A stretch of DNA of 64,000 nt, taken from Salinimicrobium xinjiangense DSM 19287. GTDB taxonomy: Bacteria > Bacteroidota > Bacteroidia > Flavobacteriales > Flavobacteriaceae. The first letter of the stretch is position 1. Each line of letters opens with the position of its first letter. Where the stretch lies: the NCBI RefSeq assembly GCF_000423585.1, contig NZ_KE384057.1:56706-120705 (forward strand), given 5' to 3'. The position numbers were made by a program, and so were the translations under genes. Below are positions 16,272-24,480 of the stretch, one piece after another. The notes under the pieces were generated by a model that saw only the letters and a program-made list of their open reading frames with translations, was not told the DNA's origin and did no database searches.

Positions 16272-17967
16272 TGGTTTCCGGCTTTGAAGTTATTGTGGGA
16301 ATAAAGGTTTGAAGCAATACAGCGATTCCAATAACCAGTAAACATCCTACCAGATTTAACCACAGGTAGGGTAACTCTGTGAGGAAATAAATTGCCAGGA
16401 TAATACTCTGGGTAATAAGAGCAGCAATAAATACAGCATTGCTCTTTACATATTTTATAAAAAATGCCAGCAGGAAGATTCCCAGTACATTCCCATAGAA
16501 GATGGAACCTATGATATTCACTAATTGAATAAGATTATCAAAGAGATCGGCAATACTTGCCACGGCTATAGCGATAAGACCCCAGGCCAGAGTAAACCAT
16601 TTGGACATGCGCACATAATGCTCCTGTGTCTTTTCACCTGTATTTCTTTTATACAGGTCTATCATGGTTGTGGAAGCCAATGCGTTTAATTCGGAAGCTG
16701 TGGAAGACATTGCTGCCGAAAGGATCACTGCCAATAATAGTCCTATAAGTCCTCTCGGGAGATTATTCAGGATAAAATGAATAAACACGTAATCCTTATC
16801 ATTGGTCTCCACGGTTGAATTTGCACTGGCGATCAATTCTGTTGCCTGCCTGCGGGCCAGGATCTCTGCCTCATTCAGCTGAAGCATTTCTGCTTTAAAG
16901 CTATCTCTGTCTCCGTCAGAAAAGTTTCCGGCGTTGGCATATTTAATGCTCATTTCCTGCTTTTGATCCTGTATCCGGTCCAGGTTTCTTTGCAGCTGTT
17001 CGTATTCCGGTGCTAAAGCCGACTGACTCACTGCATTGGTAGCTGCCGGATTAAAATTTAGCGGAGAATGATTGAACTGGTAAAAAACGAAAACCATCAC
17101 CCCAACGAGGAGAATAAAGAACTGCATAGGTACTTTCAGGAGTCCGTTGAAGATCAGTCCCAGCTGACTTTGTCTTACAGATTTTCCGGAGAGGTAACGC
17201 TGGACCTGACTCTGGTCTGTTCCGAAGTAGGAGAGGGCCAGGAATGTTCCGCCAATCAATCCGCTCCAGAAGGTATATCTATTGTCAAGATTGAAGGAAA
17301 AATCTATAATATCCAGTTTGCCGCTGGCACCGGCAATTTCAAGTGCTTTTGTAAAGCTGATCTCTTCAGGAAGGTACTGGATGATCAGGATCAAGGCGAT
17401 GATCATTCCCGAAAATATTACTGCCATTTGCTGTTTTTGAGTAACATTCACTGCTTTCGTTCCGCCGGAGACAGTGTAGATGGTTACAAGGACACCGATA
17501 ATAATATTCAGGGTAGTAAGATCCCATCCCAGTACAGCCGATAGAATAATGGCGGGAGCGAAAATGGTGATCCCCGCAGCAAGACCCCGCTGAATAAGAA
17601 AAAGGAAAGCAGTAAGGGTTCTGGTCTTCAGGTCAAAACGCGATTCGAGGTATTCATAGGCTGTATACACTTCCAGCCGGTAATAAATAGGTATGAAAAC
17701 CATACAAATGATGATCATCGCTATAGGTAACCCAAAGTAGAATTGTACAAACCCCATCCCGTCGTGGAAAGCCTGACCGGGAGTAGAGAGGAAGGTAATT
17801 GCACTGGCCTGGGTAGCCATGACCGACAGTCCTACTGTCCACCACCGCGCCTCATTTCCTCCACGAATATAATCCTGCACATTTTTGCTGCCCCGGGTTT
17901 TCCAAACTCCGTAGACCACTATGAAAATGAGAGTTCCCGCTAATATGATCCAGTCTATTGGCAGCAT
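16264..17967 (-). CDS. Sodium:solute symporter (SSS family)
   Basis: 567-aa inner-membrane transporter with about 13-14 helices; starts IDWIILAGTLIFIVVYGVW and carries the SSS hallmark WWTVGLSVMATQASAITFLS. A charged, mostly helical cytoplasmic or periplasmic insert of about 90 residues lies near 300-390. The substrate is not readable from sequence; sugar, sialic-acid-like or inositol-type transport would fit the oxidoreductase partner (inference). Its ATG comes 1 bp after the stop of a 35-codon membrane peptide. Confidence 0.9.
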   Translation of the reverse strand: MLPIDWIILAGTLIFIVVYGVWKTRGSKNVQDYIRGGNEARWWTVGLSVMATQASAITFLSTPGQAFHDGMGFVQFYFGLPIAMIIICMVFIPIYYRLEVYTAYEYLESRFDLKTRTLTAFLFLIQRGLAAGITIFAPAIILSAVLGWDLTTLNIIIGVLVTIYTVSGGTKAVNVTQKQQMAVIFSGMIIALILIIQYLPEEISFTKALEIAGASGKLDIIDFSFNLDNRYTFWSGLIGGTFLALSYFGTDQSQVQRYLSGKSVRQSQLGLIFNGLLKVPMQFFILLVGVMVFVFYQFNHSPLNFNPAATNAVSQSALAPEYEQLQRNLDRIQDQKQEMSIKYANAGNFSDGDRDSFKAEMLQLNEAEILARRQATELIASANSTVETNDKDYVFIHFILNNLPRGLIGLLLAVILSAAMSSTASELNALASTTMIDLYKRNTGEKTQEHYVRMSKWFTLAWGLIAIAVASIADLFDNLIQLVNIIGSIFYGNVLGIFLLAFFIKYVKSNAVFIAALITQSIILAIYFLTELPYLWLNLVGCLLVIGIAVLLQTFIPTITSKPETNE

Positions 17968-17968
17968 A

Positions 17969-18076
17969 TCAGGAAAAAACTATCATTAGCACGTAAAACA
18001 ATAGAATGTAAACTGCGTTTGCCAGTAGTACTGCCGTATATGCTTTTTTCCAATGATATTTTTGTGGAGGTTTCAT
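17969..18076 (-). CDS. 35-aa single-helix membrane peptide, translationally coupled
   Basis: Too short for ORF callers. Reads MKPPQKYHWKKAYTAVLL and continues through a hydrophobic segment to MIVFS: a basic N-terminus followed by one transmembrane helix of about 20 residues. Its ATG overlaps the stop codon of the PIG-L gene by one base (TAATG), and its TGA is 1 bp before the symporter ATG, so it fills the gap between them completely. That spacing strongly favours real translation. Small helper peptides of membrane transporters are known; a role as a symporter subunit is inference. Confidence 0.7.
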   Translation of the reverse strand: MKPPQKYHWKKAYTAVLLANAVYILLFYVLMIVFS

Positions 18077-20601
18077 TAATTGGAGTTATGGTTTGCACTT
18101 TTAGGAGCTTCTTCTTTTCCCAGGGAGATCATATTTGCAAATAATCTAAAGGCACCGGGAACACCGGCAGGAAATTCTCTAAAGAAGCTTAAACCCGTGT
18201 AAATATAATAGCCTTTTCCATAAGGGGCGATTAGTAAACTACCCTTCTTTGGTGTCTCGCCCTTGTCATTCATAGCCAGGACTGGTGTGAACTCCGGTCC
18301 CCATTCATCTGGAAAATACAGACCGCGTTCCTGTACCCAGCCTTCAAAATCCTGAGACGTGATTCTATTTGGAAAATTTAAAACAGGATGATCATTGGCA
18401 AGAAAACTGACTTCCGAATTTTCATCTGTAACCCTGTCGCGAGATAGTTTAAGATCGTAAGGTGCAAGTTCCTTGGTGACCAGTCCATGGCTCGTGTTGT
18501 ACTGAATAATGAGATTACCTCCATGTTTTACGTATTCAAAGAGTGCTGTCTGCCTGTGTCGCAGCTCATCCAGTGTGTTGTATGCCCTGATCCCCACTAC
18601 CACTGCATCATACTTCTCAAGAGAGGGTGCTGATATTCGATCTGGAGCAATATCTTCAACGATATATCCCATCTGTACCAGCGCCTGTGGCACTACATCC
18701 CCGGCTCCCTGAATATATCCTATTAGGGTGCCCTTTTTTTCTATGTCTAATTTTACAAGTTTGGTTTGATTAGGTAAAACCAGCGTTTGCCGCGGAATGT
18801 GGCTGTAATCCATCTGGACCACAGACTTTTTATATTCCTTTCCATCTACTTTTGCTACAGGGTTAAAAACTATTTTGCTCTGGGTCTGTGGAGGATGTGC
18901 TTCAAAAAAAAATGTTTTTTCTTCCCCTTGCCGGAGATTCTCGAAAAGGTGATTTTCAGGGGTTATCTTCCACTCATTCTGTTTACCGGGAGATAAAGAA
19001 CCGGATACCCCGTTCTTCATGGCTTTTATAGTGACAGGAATGGTTCTGGGTCTACCGTTTGCAAATATAAGCACATCAGATGCTGTGCTAACAGAAATGG
19101 CTGGCACCACTTCAAATGGCAGATATGTTTCTCCTGTAACAGGATCATTGAATTTATAGGTCAGTTTCCTGCTGAATGGAATACGGACGTTGTCAATCTC
19201 AACCAGGAATTCAGCTTTTAACTCCCCTGGAGTCTCCGGCAAACCAATTAAAGAATCTTGATCTACTTTATACATTCCTAAAGAACCTTCTTCTCTTAAC
19301 CAATAAGCACTTGTATAGGAGATGTTTGCAGGTATTTGAAAGCTGGTGTTTTCAATTCGGGACTGGTTATCAGGTAAGGCTGAGTTCAGTTCGATCTTAC
19401 TTCCTTCGGGATGTAGATTAACAGAGATCAGCTTTATTGGAACATCACTTCTGTTGATCGCCTCCAGCTTTACCTGTATCTCCTCTCCGGGAGTGGCTAA
19501 AGATCCATTGGTAGTTGCTTCAAGATAAAGACCTGCAGAGGCTGCTATGATATTCTTTATCTGTTCAGATTTTATCTTTTTCCAGTGCTCATCCTCCAGC
19601 TTCAGTATCAGTTGATAAGCTTTGGTAAGGCCGGGAATACTAGCTGCAGGATCTTTAAAATCAAAGTTCTGCTGTACTTCTGAAAGAATATCACCAATCT
19701 CTTTTCCGCCTTTTACTCGTGTCCAGGTGGTGTTAATACCCACAAAAGGGTCATTATTATTTTTGGGATGTTCTCCCTTTAAAAGCTCGATGTATTCCGC
19801 AGCTGTTCCTCTTGTACCGGTGCTTCCAAATCCCTGGGATTGGTGCTGGCTGCGGCTTAATGACGCAATTTCAGTATTGGACATTCCTTTTAATGGAAAG
19901 TAGACTCCGGTGTCTATTGTGACAAAGTCCGACTTATCTGCTGCTTCAAAAGCCTCCTGCGACTCATAGAACCAGGGAGAGGTGTTAAAAAAGAGCTTTT
20001 TTGGCTGCCATATTCCCAGTTGATCAACCTGCTCCTCAAAAACCGATTTTTGCCCCGCCAGGTCGAAAGCCCTGCTGCTAAGAATAGCCGAAGAAGTATG
20101 ATGCCCGTGGGTTTCTCCGGCCGAATCTTCGTTAAAGCGGTTGATGATAATGTCCGGTTTGAATTTTCGAATTGTTCTCACCACATCTTTCAGAACTTCT
20201 TCTTCATTCCAGATACTTAAAGTCTCTTCAGGATTTTTACTGTAACCAAAATCGTTTGCCCGGGTGAAAAATTGTTTTCCGCCGTCAATCTTTCGGGCGG
20301 CTAAAAGCTCCTGGGTCCTTATCACGCCTAGTAATTCCCGGAGTTGTGGGCCAATAAGGTTTTGTCCGCCATCACCTCTGGTGAGAGAAAGATATGCAGT
20401 GCGGGCATGTTTTTCATTGCTAAAGTAAGAGATGAGACGGGTATTCTCATCATCGGGATGTGCTGCTATATAAAGAACCGAACCAAGGAAATTCAGCTTC
20501 TCAATTTCTGAATAAATTTCAGAAGAGCTCAATTTCTCAGGTTTTTGCGCCCAACTGAAAGAAGTGAATGCTAAAAAAGCTATTAAAAAAAAATTCCGCA
20601 T
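18076..20601 (-). CDS. Secreted PIG-L family deacetylase with C-terminal GATase-like domain
   Basis: 841 aa. Signal peptide MRNFFLIAFLAFTSFSWAQ. The N-terminal PIG-L (LmbE) domain has the zinc/catalytic AAHPDDEN motif near residue 48 and a second metal site at THGHH, so it should hydrolyse N-acetyl groups on sugars or related amides. The middle is beta-rich. The C-terminal part (GAGDVVPQALVQMGY, YDAVVVGIRAYN, GGNLIIQYN) resembles a class I glutamine-amidotransferase-like fold. The frame is open to a TTG at 20628, but that TTG is part of the -7 box, so ATG 20601 is used. First gene of the operon with the 35-aa peptide, symporter and oxidoreductase: probable uptake and processing of an acetylated sugar compound. 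Confidence 0.88.
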   Translation of the reverse strand: MRNFFLIAFLAFTSFSWAQKPEKLSSSEIYSEIEKLNFLGSVLYIAAHPDDENTRLISYFSNEKHARTAYLSLTRGDGGQNLIGPQLRELLGVIRTQELLAARKIDGGKQFFTRANDFGYSKNPEETLSIWNEEEVLKDVVRTIRKFKPDIIINRFNEDSAGETHGHHTSSAILSSRAFDLAGQKSVFEEQVDQLGIWQPKKLFFNTSPWFYESQEAFEAADKSDFVTIDTGVYFPLKGMSNTEIASLSRSQHQSQGFGSTGTRGTAAEYIELLKGEHPKNNNDPFVGINTTWTRVKGGKEIGDILSEVQQNFDFKDPAASIPGLTKAYQLILKLEDEHWKKIKSEQIKNIIAASAGLYLEATTNGSLATPGEEIQVKLEAINRSDVPIKLISVNLHPEGSKIELNSALPDNQSRIENTSFQIPANISYTSAYWLREEGSLGMYKVDQDSLIGLPETPGELKAEFLVEIDNVRIPFSRKLTYKFNDPVTGETYLPFEVVPAISVSTASDVLIFANGRPRTIPVTIKAMKNGVSGSLSPGKQNEWKITPENHLFENLRQGEEKTFFFEAHPPQTQSKIVFNPVAKVDGKEYKKSVVQMDYSHIPRQTLVLPNQTKLVKLDIEKKGTLIGYIQGAGDVVPQALVQMGYIVEDIAPDRISAPSLEKYDAVVVGIRAYNTLDELRHRQTALFEYVKHGGNLIIQYNTSHGLVTKELAPYDLKLSRDRVTDENSEVSFLANDHPVLNFPNRITSQDFEGWVQERGLYFPDEWGPEFTPVLAMNDKGETPKKGSLLIAPYGKGYYIYTGLSFFREFPAGVPGAFRLFANMISLGKEEAPKSANHNSN

Positions 20602-20625
20602 CAATATTTCATTTTTGAAACCTCT

Positions 20626-20633
20626 CAAATATA
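20626..20633 (-). promoter_or_regulatory. -7 promoter box of the PIG-L operon
   Basis: Minus-strand TATATTTG (TAnnTTTG), 24 bp upstream of the ATG at 20601. Its last three bases are the TTG that a longest-ORF rule would take as the start. Confidence 0.6.
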
Positions 20634-20655
20634 GGAAGATTTTTAAGTGCCGATG

Positions 20656-21195
20656 TTACAAAGCATCTTTACCTTCATCGGCATGATATTCTTTTTCGAC
20701 CAGAGAAACTGCTTTTTGCAGCAGGAGGTTGTTGGGATAAGTAATCAATTCCCCTTCCATAGTGCGAAGGTGCAGGTGAAAGGCCCGAATATCTTCAATA
20801 ACCGCTTCTATAGGCATGTCTTTGTCCAGTATTTTTATACGACTTCCAATTTTATAAGGAAAAGAGAAAAACAGGATAATTCCGGCGGTGATATTACTAA
20901 GAATAGACCAGATGGCAAACATTGCAACTCCAATAATGGCAAAAACTGAAGAGAAGATCAATGCGAGCTCCTGGGCATTATATCCCCACGTAAGAGACAG
21001 GAAGAAAATGGCCAGAATAGTCACAAGGACGTTAATATATTTAAACATTAATCTTGTTCTGGTTACATGTATTCCACTACTGTGTCCAACCCGGTGTGCT
21101 GTTTTTTTTAATATAAACTGAAAGATCCACAGCACCAGTATAATAGCTATGGTAGTAATGATTTGGTTTTGATTGAGAAGGAAGATGTCTGTCAT
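20656..21195 (-). CDS. Short MscS-like mechanosensitive channel protein
   Basis: 179 aa, inner membrane. About three helices (residues 13-30, 50-70, 75-110) followed by the MscS beta domain (PYKIGSRIKILD, IRAFHLHLRTMEGELITYPNN). It ends right after the beta domain and lacks the C-terminal alpha/beta vestibule of E. coli MscS (286 aa). The shortness appears natural, as there is no frameshift remnant downstream. Predicted role: osmotic pressure release. Likely its own transcript. Confidence 0.85.
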   Translation of the reverse strand: MTDIFLLNQNQIITTIAIILVLWIFQFILKKTAHRVGHSSGIHVTRTRLMFKYINVLVTILAIFFLSLTWGYNAQELALIFSSVFAIIGVAMFAIWSILSNITAGIILFFSFPYKIGSRIKILDKDMPIEAVIEDIRAFHLHLRTMEGELITYPNNLLLQKAVSLVEKEYHADEGKDAL

Positions 21196-21257
21196 TCCTG
21201 AATAAATTTTAGTAAAGATAATTTTTAGCTTAGGATGATCCTGAAATTACGGCAGTT

Positions 21258-21845
21258 TTATTCTGCAATCTCCATGAGGCCCTGATACACAAGGTGTGTA
21301 GGCAGTCCTACCACATTAAAATAACTGCCTTCAATATGTTCGACGCCTATAAGTCCAATCCATTCCTGAATACCGTAAGCTCCGGCTTTATCAAAGGGCC
21401 TGAAGTTGTCAACATAGAACTTTATTTCATCATCTTCAAGCTTGCTGAAGCTTACCCTAGTAATGGCATTTACGGTATGTTTTTTTTCGGCAGTCATGAA
21501 ACAAACTGAGGTGATCACCTCATGAGTTTTTCCTGAAAGAGCTTTTATCATCTCAAAAGCCTGTGCGGGATCATTCGGCTTTTCGAGGGCCGTCCCTTCA
21601 TGCCATACAATAGTATCACTGGTTACCAGGATATCGCCGGTGGAAAGTTCTTCATCAAAAGCAGCTGCTTTAAGCCGGGCCAGATAATCTGTGATCTCCA
21701 CACCTTTTAATTCCTCCGGATATTTTTCTTCTACCGGTTTTAATCTTATTTCAAATTCAAGCCCCAGATCTCTGAAAAATTGCTGCCTTCTTGGAGAAGC
21801 GGAAGCCAGGATGAGATGATGATCTTTTAATTTTTGCTGTAACAT
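21258..21845 (-). CDS. maf: Maf-like nucleotide pyrophosphatase
   Basis: 195 aa. ASASPRRQQFFRDLG near the N-terminus and VTSDTIVWHEG are the Maf signatures. Maf/YhdE-type proteins hydrolyse dTTP, UTP and modified nucleotides, cleaning the pool and affecting septation. Its start is 2 bp after the UbiA stop; last gene of the minus operon from 24352. Confidence 0.93.
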   Translation of the reverse strand: MLQQKLKDHHLILASASPRRQQFFRDLGLEFEIRLKPVEEKYPEELKGVEITDYLARLKAAAFDEELSTGDILVTSDTIVWHEGTALEKPNDPAQAFEMIKALSGKTHEVITSVCFMTAEKKHTVNAITRVSFSKLEDDEIKFYVDNFRPFDKAGAYGIQEWIGLIGVEHIEGSYFNVVGLPTHLVYQGLMEIAE

Positions 21846-21847
21846 AT

Positions 21848-22765
21848 CTATAATACAAATCTATATAGCCCGATGGATAAAATACCGGTGGCCAAAATGA
21901 ATTTTAAAATCAGGCTAAGGTGATGATAATCTTTTTTAATTTCTGTTCCGGGTAATTTCACAAGAAAATAGAGCAGGGGACCCATTACCAGAAAAAGAAC
22001 ATACAACATGGCTTCCCGGCTCTCGTAAAGATAATTATATATGTAATAGAGGATCCCAAGCAGGGGCAGCAATGCTACTGCGAAAATGATAAAATTGGTT
22101 CTCCTTCTTCCCAGTAAAACCGGGAGTGTGTTATAACCCGCATTATAATCTCCCCGAATGTCTTCCTGATCCTTGACCATCTCCCGCAAAAAATTAATTA
22201 AAAACGCAAAGATCCCATAGTCAAGGAGGATCGAAAAAATAACTTTTTGTGTAGGAAGGTTTTGTGGAGTGATTGCCGGTACAAGGTCAAAAATTCCTAC
22301 CATCACAATGATCATTCCCACCATAATGCTTACTACCAGATTTCCTACCAGTACAGTTCCTTTGATCTGGGTGGCATAAAAATACAGAAAGGCTGAAGGC
22401 AGGATGAACAGAGCCACAAAGGAAGGTTTTCCTACCAGGTTGCTCAGATAAAATCCTATACCAACACCCAAAATATTCAGTATAATGAACAGGTTCCAGG
22501 CAGTTTTTTCTGAAACCTCTCTTCCAATGATCAGTTTTTCGGGCTTATTGATCCTGTCTGTAGCAGTGTCGTGCAGATCATTAATAATATTTCCTGCAGC
22601 TGCAAGACAGATCATTGACAGTACCAGTAAGGAAAAATCGAAATCCCCCAGAACTGTAGCGATATTAAAAGGTTCAAAGAGAAAATATTTCACCAGGACC
22701 ATGGTGAAAATGATCATGAGCAGGTTCGAAAACCTTGCCAGCTTCAAAATGGGGATTATAGCCAT
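21848..22765 (-). CDS. UbiA family prenyltransferase (geranylgeranylglycerol-phosphate geranylgeranyltransferase-like)
   Basis: 305-aa integral membrane protein with about eight to nine helices. The first Asp-rich motif is NDLHDTATDRINKPE (NDxxDxxxD) and the second is DQEDIRGDYNAG. In Flavobacteria this branch is commonly annotated as a GGGP synthase because of archaeal similarity, but the true prenyl acceptor is uncertain. Tightly packed between maf and the SMR gene (2-3 bp gaps). Confidence 0.85.
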   Translation of the reverse strand: MAIIPILKLARFSNLLMIIFTMVLVKYFLFEPFNIATVLGDFDFSLLVLSMICLAAAGNIINDLHDTATDRINKPEKLIIGREVSEKTAWNLFIILNILGVGIGFYLSNLVGKPSFVALFILPSAFLYFYATQIKGTVLVGNLVVSIMVGMIIVMVGIFDLVPAITPQNLPTQKVIFSILLDYGIFAFLINFLREMVKDQEDIRGDYNAGYNTLPVLLGRRRTNFIIFAVALLPLLGILYYIYNYLYESREAMLYVLFLVMGPLLYFLVKLPGTEIKKDYHHLSLILKFILATGILSIGLYRFVL

Positions 22766-22768
22766 AGC

Positions 22769-23095
22769 TTAGGCAGAAACAAATTTTAATCCTATGATGG
22801 AAGTAATGAGTGTGAAAAGGAAGAACAGTCGCCAAAAATGCACCGGCTCTTTGAAGACAAAAATTCCAATTAAAACGGTCCCAAAAGCTCCAATTCCGGT
22901 CCAGACTGCATAGGCAGTGCCAATGGGCAGGCTTTGTGTGGCCTTATATAATAGAGACATACTTATGGAGAGGCAGACAAAAAATCCGAGCATCCACCAA
23001 AATGCGGTGTTGCCGGAAGATTCCTTAGCCTTTCCGAGACAGGTGGCAAAACCTACTTCGAAGAGTCCGGCGATAATGAGATAGAACCAGTTCAT
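22769..23095 (-). CDS. SMR family small multidrug/guanidinium exporter
   Basis: 108 aa, four transmembrane helices, with the essential membrane glutamate in LFEVGFATCLGKAKE (Glu13) and the GTAYAVWTGIGA segment. The N-terminus resembles the SugE/Gdx branch (guanidinium exporters) more than EmrE, but a single gene does not settle the substrate. It overlaps the kdsC-like gene by 4 bp. Confidence 0.85.
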   Translation of the reverse strand: MNWFYLIIAGLFEVGFATCLGKAKESSGNTAFWWMLGFFVCLSISMSLLYKATQSLPIGTAYAVWTGIGAFGTVLIGIFVFKEPVHFWRLFFLFTLITSIIGLKFVSA

Positions 23096-23604
23096 TTGTG
23101 ATCATTCCATTTCCCCTGAACCTTCAGGACCTGTTCGATCACATCGCGCACACAACCTTTTCCGCCTTTTTTATGGGAAACATATTTAGATATGTCCTTG
23201 ATCTCGGCCACGGCATCCTGGGGGCAGCAAGGCAGGCCAACCTTCTTCATAGCATAAAGATCTGGCAGGTCATCACCCATATAGAGCACTTCTTTGGGTT
23301 GAATATCATAGATGTCGAAAAATTCCTCCATTTGTTCCACCTTGTCAGGACATCCCAGATAAATGTCTGTAACTCCAAGACCCTTAAGGCGGCTGCGCAC
23401 TCCCTCATTTTTTCCTCCGGAAATCACGCAAATTGTATAGCCTTGTTGACGGGCATACTTCATGGCATAGCCGTCTTTAATGTTCATTGTTCTTAAAAGT
23501 TCTCCATCTGTGCTGATTTGGATAGAACCATCTGTTAGTACCCCATCCACGTCAAATACAAAGGTGGTGATCTGGGTTAAAAATTCTTTATAGCTTTTTT
23601 CCAT
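23092..23604 (-). CDS. kdsC: HAD phosphatase, 3-deoxy-manno-octulosonate-8-phosphatase (KdsC-like)
   Basis: 170 aa, the C0 cap-less HAD subfamily. Motif I DVDGVLTDGSI carries the nucleophile and acid/base Asp; motif II is CVISGGK; motif IV is YMGDDLPDL. Length and motifs match KdsC, which removes phosphate from KDO-8-P before activation by KdsB. Overlaps the DUF2520 gene by 17 bp. The partner kdsB is at 13.1 kb. Confidence 0.88.
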   Translation of the reverse strand: MEKSYKEFLTQITTFVFDVDGVLTDGSIQISTDGELLRTMNIKDGYAMKYARQQGYTICVISGGKNEGVRSRLKGLGVTDIYLGCPDKVEQMEEFFDIYDIQPKEVLYMGDDLPDLYAMKKVGLPCCPQDAVAEIKDISKYVSHKKGGKGCVRDVIEQVLKVQGKWNDHK

Positions 23605-24352
23605 GAAAGGTTTGGATTGCTGAGGTTAATAATTCGTAGATCTTCCTGTTTTCTGAAGATTCCAGTAGATCTAAATGTGTATTAATAGTCGATTGGTCAT
23701 TTCTTATTGCCGGCCCCGTTTGTACTCCGGCAGGAGAAGCATGCTGAACTTTACTGGCTGTTTCCTTGATAAGAGGTTTCAGAATATCAAACGGAATTTC
23801 GCTTTTTTGACAGATCTGTTCTCCTACAGCATAAAGATGATTTACAAAGTTGCATACAAAAACCGCCGAAAGGTGCAGCTTTTTACGCTGCTCTGATGAA
23901 ATATCATAAGCTTTACCCGAGATCCTGTCAGCTATTTTCTTTAAAAGTTGAAGGTCTTCTTCTGAATTTGCTTCAAGACAAAAAGGTATTTCTGAATAAT
24001 TCAGCTCGTTATCTTTAGAAAAGGTCTGCAGCGGATAAAATACGCCTCTCCTTGAGCAGCCTGATAACGCATCAAGAGCAACAGATCCCGAAGTGTGCAC
24101 CACCAATCCGCTTCTGTCTTTCAGTTTTTCAGCTGTCTGAGGGATCACATCATCTTTTAGAGCTAAAATATAAACGTCTGCTTCAGCAATTTCTGAAAAG
24201 TCGGTAGTTATCTCAACTTTGTTTTCAAAAAAATCCAGACTGGCTTCAGAATGATTATAAACCTGTTTTATTCTTATACCTTCCGAAGCAGAAAAAGCTT
24301 TAAAAAGATGTGTGGCAACATTGCCCGAACCTAAGACTACAATCTCAATCAT
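23588..24352 (-). CDS. DUF2520 (Rossmann-like) protein
   Basis: 254 aa. N-terminal dinucleotide-binding motif VVLGSGNVATHLFKAF, then HTSGSVALDALSG and a C-terminal helical DUF2520 domain (SAVFVCNFVNHLYAVGEQI). The architecture resembles ketopantoate or pyrroline-5-carboxylate reductases, but no substrate has been established for the family. First gene of the operon leading to kdsC, SMR, UbiA and maf. Confidence 0.82.
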   Translation of the reverse strand: MIEIVVLGSGNVATHLFKAFSASEGIRIKQVYNHSEASLDFFENKVEITTDFSEIAEADVYILALKDDVIPQTAEKLKDRSGLVVHTSGSVALDALSGCSRRGVFYPLQTFSKDNELNYSEIPFCLEANSEEDLQLLKKIADRISGKAYDISSEQRKKLHLSAVFVCNFVNHLYAVGEQICQKSEIPFDILKPLIKETASKVQHASPAGVQTGPAIRNDQSTINTHLDLLESSENRKIYELLTSAIQTFHGKKL

Positions 24353-24448
24353 GCGGCTAAATTACCAATTTTTTTTACCACTCCTTTAGCTGCGCCTTTA
24401 AAGCTGAAAATGTGCAGTTAAATAAATCTTAATTAGGACAAAAATACC

Positions 24449-24456
24449 TACTTTTG
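24449..24456 (+). promoter_or_regulatory. -7 promoter box of ccsBA
   Basis: TACTTTTG (TAnnTTTG), 24 bp before the ATG at 24481; the upstream TTG at 24454 falls inside it. Confidence 0.6.
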
Positions 24457-24480
24457 CACCGTTTACAAAACAACTTCTAC

